DNA from: an uncultured bacterium
GTDB taxonomy: Bacteria > Bacillota > Clostridia > Lachnospirales > Lachnospiraceae
Assembly: GCA_948467735.1 (NCBI GenBank)
Contig: CAOKFN010000027.1
Coordinates: 1-62,372 of the forward strand
Direction of reading: 5' to 3'
DNA: 62,372 nt
A program made the translations under genes and the position numbers. The notes beneath the pieces are model-generated. The model saw only the letters and a program-made list of their open reading frames with translations. It had not been told where the DNA came from and did not search any database. This document shows, piece after piece, positions 33,376 to 42,680 of the stretch; position 1 is the stretch's first letter; every line of letters begins with the position of its first letter.

Positions 33376-33437
33376 TCTCCGCGAGAGCGCTGCCGCCGTT
33401 TGAAATACTTTGATGAAAGTATATGGTATTCGCGATA

Positions 33438-33466
33438 TTGACACAACGGCAGACGCTTGATAGAAT
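33438..33466 (+). promoter_or_regulatory. Promoter TTGACA-17-TAGAAT of the hybrid kinase gene
   Basis: A consensus -35 and near-consensus -10 with 17-bp spacing. The predicted transcript starts near 33473 and carries the 33502-33523 hairpin in its leader. Confidence 0.75.
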
Positions 33467-33501
33467 GATAGTATGGTTTGACTACGGCGCGGAGACGAAA
33501 C

Positions 33502-33523
33502 AAACTGCCGCAGGCGGCAGTTT
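33502..33523 (+). promoter_or_regulatory. Leader hairpin next to the ribosome binding site
   Basis: AAACTGCCGC and GCGGCAGTTT form a perfect 10-bp stem with a 2-nt centre, ending 4 nt before AGGAGG (33528-33533). A tetraloop would form by opening one pair. Its position suits control of translation initiation or transcript stability. Confidence 0.7.
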
Positions 33524-33539
33524 AATAGGAGGAACAGGT

Positions 33540-36500
33540 ATGTATCATTGTCATCTTCATATTTATTTGATGGGGAAATCAGGAGAGGTGTTTGAAACCA
33601 TGAAGAGGATGCCCCCGCTTGCGCATTTTACCCATGAATTTTCTGAAAGTGACAAGCCGGACGGGAAAATGGCGGCTTCTGCGGACGTCATTTTTGCCGA
33701 TCTGCGGGGGGCGGATGAAAAGGAAACATTGGAGATGCTGACTTTATCCCAAGCCGGAGAAAAGGAGCTGATTCTGCTGGCAGGCAGGGAGCAGCTGACG
33801 TATTTGTCAGGAGAATTGTGTCAGGCAAAGGATATATGGATTATGCCCATGTCGGTGGAGGAGACGAAATTCCGTTTTCTGAGGTGGCAGCAGGCTGTTA
33901 AGGTGAGCAGGGACTTCTGGGAGACCAGCCAGTTCTTTGAGGCGACAATCAATCACATTCCCAATCTTGTATGGTTTAAAGATAAAGAAGGGATTCATGA
34001 GAAGGTAAACGACAGCTTCTGCACGACGGTGAATAAGACCAAGGAACAGGTTCAGGGGCGAAGGCATGCGTATATCTGGGATGTGGAATTTGACGATCCG
34101 GCCTGTGAGGAATCGGAGCTTGAGGTTATGACAAAGAAAGCCACCTGTGTTTCCGAGGAAACGATTAAGACGGGCGAGGGAATGAGGACATTGACCACTT
34201 ATAAATCTCCGCTGTATGATATTGACGGCAGCGTTATGGGAACCGTGGGCGTGGCGATTGACGTGACTCAGGAACGAAGCTATGAACAGGAAATCATTAA
34301 AAAGAATCGTACTTTGGAGACGATTTTTACCACAATGGACTGCGGCGTGCTCTGCCATACGGTGGATGGAAGGCAGATTCTCAGCATAAACAGGGCGGCG
34401 CTTAAAATTCTGGGCTATGAATCTCAGGAAGAATTGATGGCGGAAGGATTTAATATGGTTGCTGCGTCCGTGGTGGAGGAAGAACGGGCTAAGCTTCAGG
34501 AATCCATTGAGAAGCTGAAAAAGGAGGGAGACAGCGTCAGCTTGGAATACCGTGTGCGGCACAAGGATGGGGAAGTCCTTCATGTGATGGGCAATGTCAA
34601 GCTTCAAAAGGAGAACGGAGAGCTGTTTTATCAGAGATTTCTTTTGGACTGCACCGCCCAGAAGCAGCAGGAGAAAAAGAGAGAAAGACACCAGAAGGAA
34701 TTGATTCAGGCTCTGGGAATTGATTACAATGTGGTCTGTTTTTATGATCTTGACACGGGCATGGGTTTTCAGCTTCGCAATGAGGATAATAACGGTCAGG
34801 CGGCGTCCTTGTATGAGGGAGAGATATCGCTGGCAGAAAGTATGGAGGCGTACATACAAAATTTTGTACATGAGGATGACAGGGAAATGCTGCGGCAGGC
34901 TTCCGAACGGGAAAAGCTGAAAAGGGAGCTGGCGGAGAAGGGATTGTATTATGTGAATTACCGCATTGTGGAGAACGGTGAGATAAAGTATTTCCAAATG
35001 AAGGTGGTCCGCATCGGAACTTGGGAGAGGGATCACGGAATTGTTCTGGGATTTCACAGCGTGGATGAGGAAACCCGTGATGAAATGGAAAAGAAAAGTC
35101 TGCTGGAGGATGCGCTGCTGCAGGCAAACCGGGCCAGCAAGGCCAAGAGCGTATTTCTTTCCAATATGTCCCATGATATCCGGACGCCCATGAACGCGAT
35201 TGTCGGGTTTACAAATCTGGCCATTGCCCACATTGATCATAAAGAGCAGGTGGAAGAATATCTTAAAAAGATTATGACTTCGGGGAACCATCTGCTGAGT
35301 CTGATTAACGATATTTTGGATATGAGCCGTATTGAGAGCGGCAAGATACATTTGGAGGAGAAACCTAATAGTCTGCCGGATATTCTTCACGGGCTGAGAA
35401 ATATTCTGCAGGCGGATGTGAATGCAAAACAGCTTGAGCTTCATATCGATACCGTGGATGTTCTGGACGAGGAAATCTATTGCGACAAGCTGCGGCTGAA
35501 TCAGGTGCTGTTAAATTTGTTGAGCAATTCCGTAAAGTATACGGGGGCCGGGGGCAGCATCAGCATGAGAATCATTGAAAAGCCGGGAGCGCCCGAGGGA
35601 AATGCAAACTATGAATTCCATATCAAAGATACCGGAATCGGCATGAGCGAGGAGTTTGTATCGCATATTTTTGAACCTTTTGAAAGAGAGCGCAATTCTA
35701 CCATCAGCGGTATTCAGGGCACGGGTCTTGGAATGGCTATTACGAAGAATATTGTGGACATGATGAACGGTACCATTGAGGTGAAAAGCGAGCAGGGTGA
35801 GGGCACGGAGTTTATTGTTTCCTTTATGTTCCGCTTGGGGGCGGAGGAAAAGAAGCCGAAGATGATACCTGAATTGAAAAACTGCCGGGTATTGGTGGTG
35901 GATGATGATTATAATACCTGCGACAGTGCGTCTTATATGCTGGGACAGCTGGGAATGAGGGCGGAATGGACTTTGTCGGGAAAGGAGGCGGTGCTGCGCA
36001 CGCATCAGGCGGTAACAAGAAGGGATAATTATGGTGTATATCTGATTGACTGGCTGCTGCCGGATATGAATGGAATTGAGGTGGCGCGGAGAATCAGGAG
36101 CGAGGTTGGAGAAGCGGCGCCGATTATTGTTCTCACGGCGTATGATTGGTCCGATATTGAGAATGAAGCAAGAGAAGCCGGAGTTACGGCGTTCTGCGCC
36201 AAACCGCTGTTTTTGTCGGAGCTGAGGGAGTGTCTGCACTCGATCATAGCGTCGGATGACAAGGAGAAAAAAGCGGCGGATGCGCAGACGGTGAAGGTTC
36301 CTGCGGGACGCATTCTGCTGGCGGAGGATGTGGAATTGAATCAGGAAATTGCCATGACAATTTTAGGAGACGCAGGGTTTGAGGTGGAGGCCGCGGGAAA
36401 CGGGCGGATTGCCGTGGATATGCTGAAAGAGTCTGAGCCTGGATATTATCAGCTGATACTTATGGATGTTCAGATGCCGGTGATGAACGGGTATGAAGCA

Positions 36501-36716
36501 ACGAAAGAAATCAGATGTCTGCGGAACCGGAAGCTGGCGTCGATACCGATTATTGCGATGACGGCGAATGCATTTGAGGAAGATAAACAGGAGGCGCTCA
36601 GGTGCGGCATGGACGGGCATATCGCAAAGCCCATTGATGTGGAAAATTTGTTTGAAACCTTAGGGAAAATATTGAACGCGGAATCCGCGTCTGCATTTGA
36701 GGAGAGGAAGTTATAG
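33540..36716 (+). CDS. Hybrid sensor histidine kinase with PAS and two receiver domains
   Basis: A 1058-residue soluble signalling protein. Residues about 1-125 form an unassigned alpha/beta region that resembles a degenerate receiver. Three PAS-like segments follow (about 135-250, 255-380 and 395-530), then HisKA with FLSNMSHDIRTPMNAI and HATPase with NLLSNSVKYTGAGG and GTGLGMAI. Receiver 1 (about 780-900) has VLVVDDDYN and LIDWLLPDMNG; receiver 2 (about 925-1045) has ILLAEDVELN and LILMDVQMPVMNG. No membrane segment is seen, so the signal is cytoplasmic. The start follows AGGAGG at 33528-33533; an upstream extension would begin before the promoter. It is followed after 4 bp by the ABC-class ATPase. 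No output domain is fused. Confidence 0.92.
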   Translation: MYHCHLHIYLMGKSGEVFETMKRMPPLAHFTHEFSESDKPDGKMAASADVIFADLRGADEKETLEMLTLSQAGEKELILLAGREQLTYLSGELCQAKDIWIMPMSVEETKFRFLRWQQAVKVSRDFWETSQFFEATINHIPNLVWFKDKEGIHEKVNDSFCTTVNKTKEQVQGRRHAYIWDVEFDDPACEESELEVMTKKATCVSEETIKTGEGMRTLTTYKSPLYDIDGSVMGTVGVAIDVTQERSYEQEIIKKNRTLETIFTTMDCGVLCHTVDGRQILSINRAALKILGYESQEELMAEGFNMVAASVVEEERAKLQESIEKLKKEGDSVSLEYRVRHKDGEVLHVMGNVKLQKENGELFYQRFLLDCTAQKQQEKKRERHQKELIQALGIDYNVVCFYDLDTGMGFQLRNEDNNGQAASLYEGEISLAESMEAYIQNFVHEDDREMLRQASEREKLKRELAEKGLYYVNYRIVENGEIKYFQMKVVRIGTWERDHGIVLGFHSVDEETRDEMEKKSLLEDALLQANRASKAKSVFLSNMSHDIRTPMNAIVGFTNLAIAHIDHKEQVEEYLKKIMTSGNHLLSLINDILDMSRIESGKIHLEEKPNSLPDILHGLRNILQADVNAKQLELHIDTVDVLDEEIYCDKLRLNQVLLNLLSNSVKYTGAGGSISMRIIEKPGAPEGNANYEFHIKDTGIGMSEEFVSHIFEPFERERNSTISGIQGTGLGMAITKNIVDMMNGTIEVKSEQGEGTEFIVSFMFRLGAEEKKPKMIPELKNCRVLVVDDDYNTCDSASYMLGQLGMRAEWTLSGKEAVLRTHQAVTRRDNYGVYLIDWLLPDMNGIEVARRIRSEVGEAAPIIVLTAYDWSDIENEAREAGVTAFCAKPLFLSELRECLHSIIASDDKEKKAADAQTVKVPAGRILLAEDVELNQEIAMTILGDAGFEVEAAGNGRIAVDMLKESEPGYYQLILMDVQMPVMNGYEATKEIRCLRNRKLASIPIIAMTANAFEEDKQEALRCGMDGHIAKPIDVENLFETLGKILNAESASAFEERKL

Positions 36717-36720
36717 GGAC

Positions 36721-38472
36721 ATGAAGACACAAAGTGAATTAAGGACGCTGCTGCGTTCCGTGGATCATAAGAGTTATCCGGCCTATAAATCGCTGGCTGG
36801 CGCGTGGAAGTTTGACCGATATGTGCTGGTGATCGACCATGTGCAGGGGGATCCTTTTGCGTCCCCGTCGAGCCTCCATGTGGAGATTGCCCATGGGGAT
36901 GCGAGGTTTCCGGCGGCATTTTATGAGAAGGACTGCGCGCGAATCGCATTGCAGGATCTGCTGGTCAGGCAGATGTCGAAGCAGTTTGAGCAGTATAATT
37001 TTAAGGCGAAGGGGTCGGGAAAGAGCGGACTTTTGTCCATCAGCCGCTGCGGACAGGCCGTGCTGGAGAGAAGCGCCTGCCAGATAACGAAGAATGGTCT
37101 GGCGGTCCGCTTTCATGTGGGATTTCCGGCCTTTGGAAGAACCATCAACGCGGGGGAGCTGGATAAAATATTGTTTGAATTTCTTCCCCGCTGTGTGGAA
37201 AACAGTCTTTTCTACGGAAGGCTGGATCAGAAAAAGGTGGAGAGAACCATCTTTCTGGCGGAGGATCAGGAGGCCCTGCGCCATATCTTAAAAGAGGAAA
37301 AGCTTGTGGCTTTTGTGGCGAACCAGTCCATTCTTCCAAGGAAGAGCGGGGTGTCGGATCTGCCCCTTATGGACAGCGTTCCTTTTGTTTCTCCGGCATC
37401 CATGGAGAGAGCCTTTCAGCTGCCTCATCGGGGAGAAATCAAGGGCATGGCGGTGCCGGAGGGCATTACGCTGATTGTGGGCGGAGGATATCACGGGAAG
37501 TCCACATTGCTGGAAGCCATCCAGATGGGGGTGTATAACCATATCGAAGGGGACGGAAGGGAATTTGTGATTACGGACGATACGGCGGTCAAGCTCCGTG
37601 CGGAGGACGGCAGGTCTGTCAGGAATGTGGATATTTCCCTGTTTATCAATGATCTGCCAAACAAGAAGGACACCGCCTCCTTTTCCACGGAGGACGCCAG
37701 CGGCAGCACCTCTCAGGCGGCTGCGGTGATGGAGGGAGTGGAAGCGGGGACAAGGCTGTTTCTGATTGACGAGGATACTTCCGCTACGAATTTTATGGTG
37801 CGGGATGAATTTATGCAGCAGGTCATCCGGCGGGATAAGGAGCCGATTACGCCTTTTTTGGAACGGGCGAAAGAGCTGTACGAGAAGGCGGGCATTTCTA
37901 CCATTCTGGTGGCGGGCAGTTCGGGGGCGTTTTTCTATATTGCGGATGATATTCTGATGATGGATCATTATCATCCGGTGGATATTACGGAGCGTGTCAA
38001 GGAGCTGTGCAAGGAGCATACCGCGCCGAGAATTCAGGCGCCGGGATTTGCCATACCGGATTTTCAGCGGGTGCTTCCTGTATTTCATGAGAAAAGAAAG
38101 TCAGGAGGACGGGACTGGCATGGTCGCGGCCGGGGGCAGAACGGGCAGGGCGACGAGAACGGACATCAGGAGCGCATGAAGGTGAAATCCTATGGACTGG
38201 AGTCCTTTTCCTTGGATAAGGAGGAGGTCAACGTAAGGTATTTGGAGCAGCTTCTGGACCCGGAGCAGGTGACGGCGCTGGCATATCTGCTGCGCTTCGG
38301 GCTGGAGCAGGCAATGGATGGGAAAAAGACGGTGCGGCAGGCTGTTGAGACCATATGGCGGCAGTGGGAAAAGGAGGGCTGGAAGCCGTTCTGCAGCTCC
38401 TATATTCCATGCGGACTGGCCAAGCCCAGAATACAGGAGCTCTTTGCATGCATTGACAGATTCCGGGGCTAG
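36721..38472 (+). CDS. ABC-class ATPase (PF09818/COG3044), 583 aa
   Basis: A large soluble ATPase of the predicted ABC class. Walker A is VGGGYHGKSTLLEAI near residue 245 and Walker B is RLFLIDEDTSATNFM near 343, both with the spacing typical of PF09818. The N-terminal 230 residues contain GSGKSGLLSISRCGQAVLER and the LPHRGEIKGMAVPEGIT region conserved in the family. A low-complexity HGRGRGQNGQGDENGH insert lies near residue 475. The gene starts 4 bp after the hybrid kinase stop and is probably co-transcribed. Function is unknown in general; a tie to the kinase is only positional. Confidence 0.88.
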   Translation: MKTQSELRTLLRSVDHKSYPAYKSLAGAWKFDRYVLVIDHVQGDPFASPSSLHVEIAHGDARFPAAFYEKDCARIALQDLLVRQMSKQFEQYNFKAKGSGKSGLLSISRCGQAVLERSACQITKNGLAVRFHVGFPAFGRTINAGELDKILFEFLPRCVENSLFYGRLDQKKVERTIFLAEDQEALRHILKEEKLVAFVANQSILPRKSGVSDLPLMDSVPFVSPASMERAFQLPHRGEIKGMAVPEGITLIVGGGYHGKSTLLEAIQMGVYNHIEGDGREFVITDDTAVKLRAEDGRSVRNVDISLFINDLPNKKDTASFSTEDASGSTSQAAAVMEGVEAGTRLFLIDEDTSATNFMVRDEFMQQVIRRDKEPITPFLERAKELYEKAGISTILVAGSSGAFFYIADDILMMDHYHPVDITERVKELCKEHTAPRIQAPGFAIPDFQRVLPVFHEKRKSGGRDWHGRGRGQNGQGDENGHQERMKVKSYGLESFSLDKEEVNVRYLEQLLDPEQVTALAYLLRFGLEQAMDGKKTVRQAVETIWRQWEKEGWKPFCSSYIPCGLAKPRIQELFACIDRFRG

Positions 38473-38493
38473 TGCCGGCAGAGACGGAGAGGC

Positions 38494-38650
38494 GCTGTAA
38501 CGCAGAGACCGGAACAAGTTCCCACAGGTGGGAACTGGAATAAAAATAAAAACAGTCTCGTAGTGGAAGCGCCCGGGAGGAATTTTCAGCTGCGTTTTTT
38601 GCAGATGAAAATTTCTCCCCTATAAGGGCGCTGTAACGCAGAGACGGAAC
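38494..38650 (+). repeat. Dispersed repeat B, copy upstream of xylB
   Basis: Starts with GCTGTAACGCAGAGACCGGA, contains the palindrome AGTTCCCAC-AG-GTGGGAACT and a stem around GAATTTTCAGCTGCG with GCAGATGAAAATTTC, and ends in a second GCTGTAACGCAGAGACGGAA. It lacks the TTGTACAC palindrome of the 24481 copies. The xylB ribosome binding site begins right after it. Confidence 0.88.
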
Positions 38651-38668
38651 TTAATTAGGAGGCTTGAT

Positions 38669-40138
38669 ATGTTATATGTAGGGATTGATCTGGGAACCTC
38701 GGCAGTGAAGCTGCTGATGATGGACAGCGAGGGGAAGATTGTGAATATTGTGTCAAAGGAATATCCCCTGTATTTTCCACATCCGGGCTGGTCGGAACAG
38801 AATCCGGAGGATTGGTATGAACAGACCATTGAGGGCATGAAGGAGCTTTTGGAGGGGGCGGATAAGAGCCAAGTGGCCGGTATCAGCTTCGGCGGGCAGA
38901 TGCATGGTCTGGTGATTTTGGACGAAGAAGATAAGGTAATCCGTCCCGCCATTTTGTGGAACGACGGCAGGACAACGGAGGAGACCGAGTATTTAAACAA
39001 TGTTATCGGCAGGGAGAAGCTGTCGGAATATACGGCCAATATTGCGTTTGCGGGCTTTACCGCGCCCAAGATTCTGTGGGTGAAGAATAAGGAGCCGGAG
39101 AACTTTGCGAGAATTGCCAAGATTATGCTGCCCAAGGATTATATTGCATATCGATTGACGGGCGTACATTGTACCGATGTGTCCGACGCGTCGGGGATGC
39201 TCTTGTTTGATGTGAAGAATCGAAAATGGTCCAAGGAGATGTGCGATATCTGCGGAGTCAAGCCTTCATGGCTTGCCGCCTGCTATGAGAGCTATGAGGC
39301 GGTGGGGACGGTGCGTGAGGAAATTGCGAAGGAGCTGGGGATTCCCGCTTCCTGCATTGTCGCCGCGGGCGCGGGGGACAATGCCGCCGCCGCGGTGGGC
39401 ACCGGGACGGTGGGGGATAATCAGTGCAATATTTCCCTTGGCACCAGCGGGACAATTTTTATTTCGTCCAAACAATTCGGGGTGGATGGGCATAACGCGC
39501 TGCATTCCTTCGCCCATGCGGACGGGAGCTATCATTTGATGGGATGTATGCTCAGCGCGGCCAGCTGCAATAAATGGTGGATGGACGAGATTATCGGCAC
39601 TAAGGACTATGCGGCCCAGCAGGCGCAGATAGAGAAGCTGGGAGAGAATCATGTGTATTTCCTGCCCTATCTCATGGGGGAGCGCTCCCCTCATAATAAT
39701 CCCAATGCCAGAGCCGCTTTTATCGGCATGACCATGGATACGACACGGGCGGATATGACGCAGGCGGTTCTGGAAGGGGTGGCGTTTGCCCTTAGGGACT
39801 CTCTGGAGGTGGCAAAATCTCTTGGAATTAAGCTGACGCGCACGAAAATCTGCGGCGGCGGCGCAAAGAGTCCTCTCTGGAAAAGAATCGTGGCAAACGT
39901 GCTGAATTTGAAAGTGGACATTATCGAGAGCGAGGAAGGACCCGCCATGGGCGGCGCCATGCTGGCGGCGGTTGCCTGCGGTGAGTATAAAAGCGTGGAG
40001 GAGATTGCCGCAAAGGTGGTTAAGGTGGTGGATACCGTGGAGCCGGAGCCTGCGCTGGCGGAGAAATACGAAGAGCGCTACGGACAGTTTAAGGAGATTT
40101 ATCCTGCCTGCAGACCGGTGTTTGAGGTGATTGCGTAA
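38669..40138 (+). CDS. xylB: Xylulokinase
   Basis: A 489-residue FGGY-family kinase that phosphorylates D-xylulose with ATP to xylulose 5-phosphate, feeding the pentose phosphate pathway. It has GIDLGTSAVKLL at the N-terminus, GQMHGLVILD, the substrate loop LWNDGRTTEE, ASGMLLFDV, the phosphate loop GTSGTIFISS and the FGGY-type ICGGGAKSPLWKRI. Length and motif spacing match XylB. The start follows TTAGGAGG. Dispersed repeat B lies immediately upstream and repeat A downstream, so the gene is flanked by two repeat families. No xylose isomerase or transporter is adjacent. The glucuronoxylan locus 6 kb away makes a shared xylan diet plausible. Confidence 0.94.
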   Translation: MLYVGIDLGTSAVKLLMMDSEGKIVNIVSKEYPLYFPHPGWSEQNPEDWYEQTIEGMKELLEGADKSQVAGISFGGQMHGLVILDEEDKVIRPAILWNDGRTTEETEYLNNVIGREKLSEYTANIAFAGFTAPKILWVKNKEPENFARIAKIMLPKDYIAYRLTGVHCTDVSDASGMLLFDVKNRKWSKEMCDICGVKPSWLAACYESYEAVGTVREEIAKELGIPASCIVAAGAGDNAAAAVGTGTVGDNQCNISLGTSGTIFISSKQFGVDGHNALHSFAHADGSYHLMGCMLSAASCNKWWMDEIIGTKDYAAQQAQIEKLGENHVYFLPYLMGERSPHNNPNARAAFIGMTMDTTRADMTQAVLEGVAFALRDSLEVAKSLGIKLTRTKICGGGAKSPLWKRIVANVLNLKVDIIESEEGPAMGGAMLAAVACGEYKSVEEIAAKVVKVVDTVEPEPALAEKYEERYGQFKEIYPACRPVFEVIA

Positions 40139-40150
40139 GCTGTAAAATAT

Positions 40151-40249
40151 ACTGCATAACGCCGGAATTTACCGTACTGCACTGGTTAATCGCATATGGC
40201 TGGCGTTATGCGGCGAGGCTGCTCGGAAATTTTATCTGTTAAGCAGTAT
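40151..40249 (+). repeat. Dispersed repeat A, copy 2
   Basis: Arms ACTGCATAACGCCGG and CTGGCGTTATGCGG are imperfect inverted repeats. The interior and right flank align with the reverse complement of 21644-21743. The element lies between the xylB stop and the promoter of the next gene. Confidence 0.85.
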
Positions 40250-40252
40250 TCA

Positions 40253-40281
40253 TTGCAAAACAGGAGAAAGTCCGCTATAAT
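40253..40281 (+). promoter_or_regulatory. Promoter TTGCAA-17-TATAAT
   Basis: A strong -10 with 17-bp spacing to TTGCAA, starting at the end of repeat A copy 2 and reading into the gene at 40362. Confidence 0.7.
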
Positions 40282-40361
40282 GAAATTAGGTACAGTGCGG
40301 CCCCATCGGCGATTGACCGAAACCGCGGCCGTAAATTTTATATGATGCAAGGAGGTTTGTA

Positions 40362-41864
40362 ATGAGTAATTTTCTACAGGAAAATTTATTGCCCAAGGTA
40401 AAAATTGGCATCGTGGCGGTAAGCAGGGACTGTTTCCCGGAAAGCTTATCCGTCAACAGAAGGAAGGCGCTGGTGTCGGCGTACACGGAGAAATACGGGA
40501 GCGAGGCCATTTATGAGTGTCCCGTCTGCATTGTGGAGAGCGAGATTCATATGGTTCAGGCGCTGGAGGACGTTCAGAAAAACGGCTGTAACGCGCTCTG
40601 CGTCTATCTTGGGAATTTCGGGCCGGAGATTTCCGAGACACTTCTGGCAAAGCATTTTGACGGCCCCGCCATGTTCATCGCGGCGGCGGAGGAGAGCCAG
40701 AACGATCTGGTGGGCGGACGCGGGGACGCTTACTGCGGCATGCTCAACGCCAGTTACAATCTGAAACTGCGCAATGTGAAGGCCTATATTCCGGAGAATC
40801 CGGTGGGCACCGCCTCCGAGTGCGCGGACAGGATCCATGAGTTTATCCCCATTGCAAGGGCAATCGTGGGCTTAAGCGGCTTAAAGATTATCTCCTTCGG
40901 CCCCAGACCCTTGAATTTCCTTGCGTGCAACGCGCCCATTAAGCAGCTTTATAATCTGGGGGTGGAAATCGAGGAGAACTCCGAGCTCGACTTGTTTGAG
41001 GCGTTTAAGAAGCATGAGGGCGACGAGAGAATTCCCGCGAAGGTAAAGGAGATGGAGGAAGAGCTTGGCGCAGGCAACAAGAAGCCCGAGGTGCTGCCCA
41101 AGCTGGCGCAGTATGAACTGACTCTGCTGGACTGGATTGAGGCCCACAAGGGCTATCGGAAATATGTGGCCATTGCCGGAAAATGCTGGCCCGCATTCCA
41201 GACCCAGTTTGGTTTCGTTCCCTGCTATGTGAACAGCCGCCTCACAGGCATGGGCATCCCCGTATCCTGCGAGGTTGACATTTACGGCTGCTTAAGCGAG
41301 TTTATCGGCACCTGCGTCAGCGAGGACATTGTGACTCTGCTTGACATCAACAATACGGTTCCCGACGATATGTACGACGAGGCTATCAAGGGTAAATTTA
41401 CATATACCCACAACGATACCTTTATGGGCTTCCACTGCGGTAATACCAATACCAAGAAGCTTTCCTCCTGCAGCATGAAGTACCAGATGATTATGGCGAG
41501 GACGCTTCCCGAGGAAGTGACGCAGGGTACGTTGGAGGGAGATATCATCCCCGGGGATATTACCTTCTACCGCTTACAGTCCACTGCGGACAATAAGCTG
41601 CGGGCTTATATCGCGCAGGGGGAGGTGCTTCCGGTTGCGACCAAGTCCTTTGGGGGCATCGGCGTGTTCGCAATTCCTGAGATGGGACGTTTTTATCGCC
41701 ATGTGCTGATTGAGAAAAATTATCCTCATCACGGCGCGGTGGCTTTCGGACATTTCGGGAAGGCTTTGTATGAAGTGTTTAAATATATCGGCGTTCCGGT
41801 GGAGGATTTGAATTACAACCAGCCTAAGGGCGTGCTGTACCCTACGGAGAATCCGTTTGCGTAA
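40362..41864 (+). CDS. L-fucose/L-arabinose isomerase family protein (COG2407)
   Basis: A 500-residue cytoplasmic sugar isomerase-like enzyme. The N-terminal half is Rossmann-like (KIGIVAVSRDCFPESLS, then NALCVYLGNFGPEISE). The C-terminal half has the fucose-isomerase-type pattern CEVDIYGCLSEFI and FMGFHCGNTNTKKLS, with candidate metal ligands Glu, Asp and His. Proteins of this group act on L-fucose, L-arabinose or related sugars; the substrate cannot be read from sequence. The start follows AAGGAGG. It has its own promoter, though xylB lies upstream. A pentose or deoxyhexose isomerase beside a kinase would fit a short catabolic pair, which is inference. Confidence 0.85.
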   Translation: MSNFLQENLLPKVKIGIVAVSRDCFPESLSVNRRKALVSAYTEKYGSEAIYECPVCIVESEIHMVQALEDVQKNGCNALCVYLGNFGPEISETLLAKHFDGPAMFIAAAEESQNDLVGGRGDAYCGMLNASYNLKLRNVKAYIPENPVGTASECADRIHEFIPIARAIVGLSGLKIISFGPRPLNFLACNAPIKQLYNLGVEIEENSELDLFEAFKKHEGDERIPAKVKEMEEELGAGNKKPEVLPKLAQYELTLLDWIEAHKGYRKYVAIAGKCWPAFQTQFGFVPCYVNSRLTGMGIPVSCEVDIYGCLSEFIGTCVSEDIVTLLDINNTVPDDMYDEAIKGKFTYTHNDTFMGFHCGNTNTKKLSSCSMKYQMIMARTLPEEVTQGTLEGDIIPGDITFYRLQSTADNKLRAYIAQGEVLPVATKSFGGIGVFAIPEMGRFYRHVLIEKNYPHHGAVAFGHFGKALYEVFKYIGVPVEDLNYNQPKGVLYPTENPFA

Positions 41865-41920
41865 GGGATGCGCGCGGTAATGCGCCATAATTCCCATAGG
41901 AAGAATGATTAGGAAGAATA

Positions 41921-41955
41921 CCTGCCCGGAGCCGTTTTTTCAGGCTGCGGGCAGG
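41921..41955 (+). promoter_or_regulatory. Strong hairpin before the gene at 41976
   Basis: CCTGCCCG (41921-41928) pairs with CGGGCAGG (41948-41955), with an inner AGCC/GGCT helix. It ends about 5 nt before the GGAGAG ribosome binding site. No T run follows, but the loop contains TTTTTT. Confidence 0.65.
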
Positions 41956-41975
41956 AAGGACGGAGAGTGGGACAT

Positions 41976-42359
41976 ATGCTCTTTTCTATTGGAATTGAGG
42001 ATTTAGCCGCGAATGCATTGATAGAAATATTGAAAACCAAAGAAAAGGAACAGCTGAACCAGTATGCGGTTACTTTGGCAGAGCTTGAGAAATATGGAGC
42101 AGAGGTGGTTAGACATCTCAATGATAAAGGGGAAAAGGCTGTGCTTCTTTTGTCCAGAGAGTGTACTTCGTTCATGTTTAATCAATATTCGGATTATTTT
42201 GAGGAAGCAGAGACAGAAAATGGTATTGCAATATCCTTGAGGAAGGGGAAAACGGTGCCTGATCTGATTGAAAAATTTAGGACATATCTGGCGTTGGATT
42301 TGATGCTGGCTTTTATGAATCAAGAGACGGTTCGGGTATTGGGGGCAAATAATGGGTAA
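41976..42359 (+). CDS. Hypothetical protein, 127 aa
   Basis: A soluble, helical, acidic protein (MLFSIGIEDLAANALIEILK) without signal peptide or membrane segment. The ATG at 41976 follows GGAGAG with about 10-nt spacing; a GTG three codons earlier is possible. I do not recognise the family. The gene follows a strong hairpin and ends before a strong terminator, so it is either the last gene of the isomerase transcript or independently expressed. Confidence 0.65.
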   Translation: MLFSIGIEDLAANALIEILKTKEKEQLNQYAVTLAELEKYGAEVVRHLNDKGEKAVLLLSRECTSFMFNQYSDYFEEAETENGIAISLRKGKTVPDLIEKFRTYLALDLMLAFMNQETVRVLGANNG

Positions 42360-42450
42360 GAGGTGAAAGGATCCGATATGGCTCTGTATGGGAAGCGGGT
42401 CTTGGAGAATTCAAACAGCTGAAAGCTGATAGAAGCACATAGGAGAGCGA

Positions 42451-42492
42451 TAGAGCCGGGAATCTAAAAAAATAGGTTCCCGGCTCTATTTT
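42451..42492. terminator. Strong bidirectional terminator
   Basis: TAGAGCCGGGAA and TTCCCGGCTCTA form a perfect 12-bp stem around a 14-nt A-rich loop, followed by TTTTA on the right. It lies between two convergent genes and can serve both strands. Confidence 0.92.
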
Positions 42493-42676
42493 ATGCGCAG
42501 TCCCCTATGTGGAGGCTGCGCGGCGGGCAGGGGAAGAAACCCTCCCTCCTCGATTGCCCTGAAATGTAAACCTTTTTGGACATGATTAAAAAGTCCGCTG
42601 CAAAACCATGGGGCGCGTCAATCGTCAGCCGCCATCCAGCGGCTTTTACAAGTCGTTTCCGTCGGCGTTTTGCCAT
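42491..42676 (-). CDS. Small basic ORF, 61 aa (doubtful)
   Basis: A short frame beginning MAKRRRKRLVKAAGW directly after the XRE gene on the same strand. It is very basic at the N-terminus and ends inside the terminator. Codon content looks moderately natural and the spacing suits an operon, but the ribosome binding site is weak. It may be a fragment of a longer conserved element; I assign no function. Confidence 0.35.
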   Translation of the reverse strand: MAKRRRKRLVKAAGWRLTIDAPHGFAADFLIMSKKVYISGQSRREGFFPCPPRSLHIGDCA

Positions 42677-42680
42677 CGTT

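Noticed and set aside
33807..35444. 545-residue open frame on the minus strand
   Set aside because: It is the complement of the hybrid histidine kinase gene, whose motifs and ribosome binding site are decisive; the antisense product has no domain and unnatural composition.
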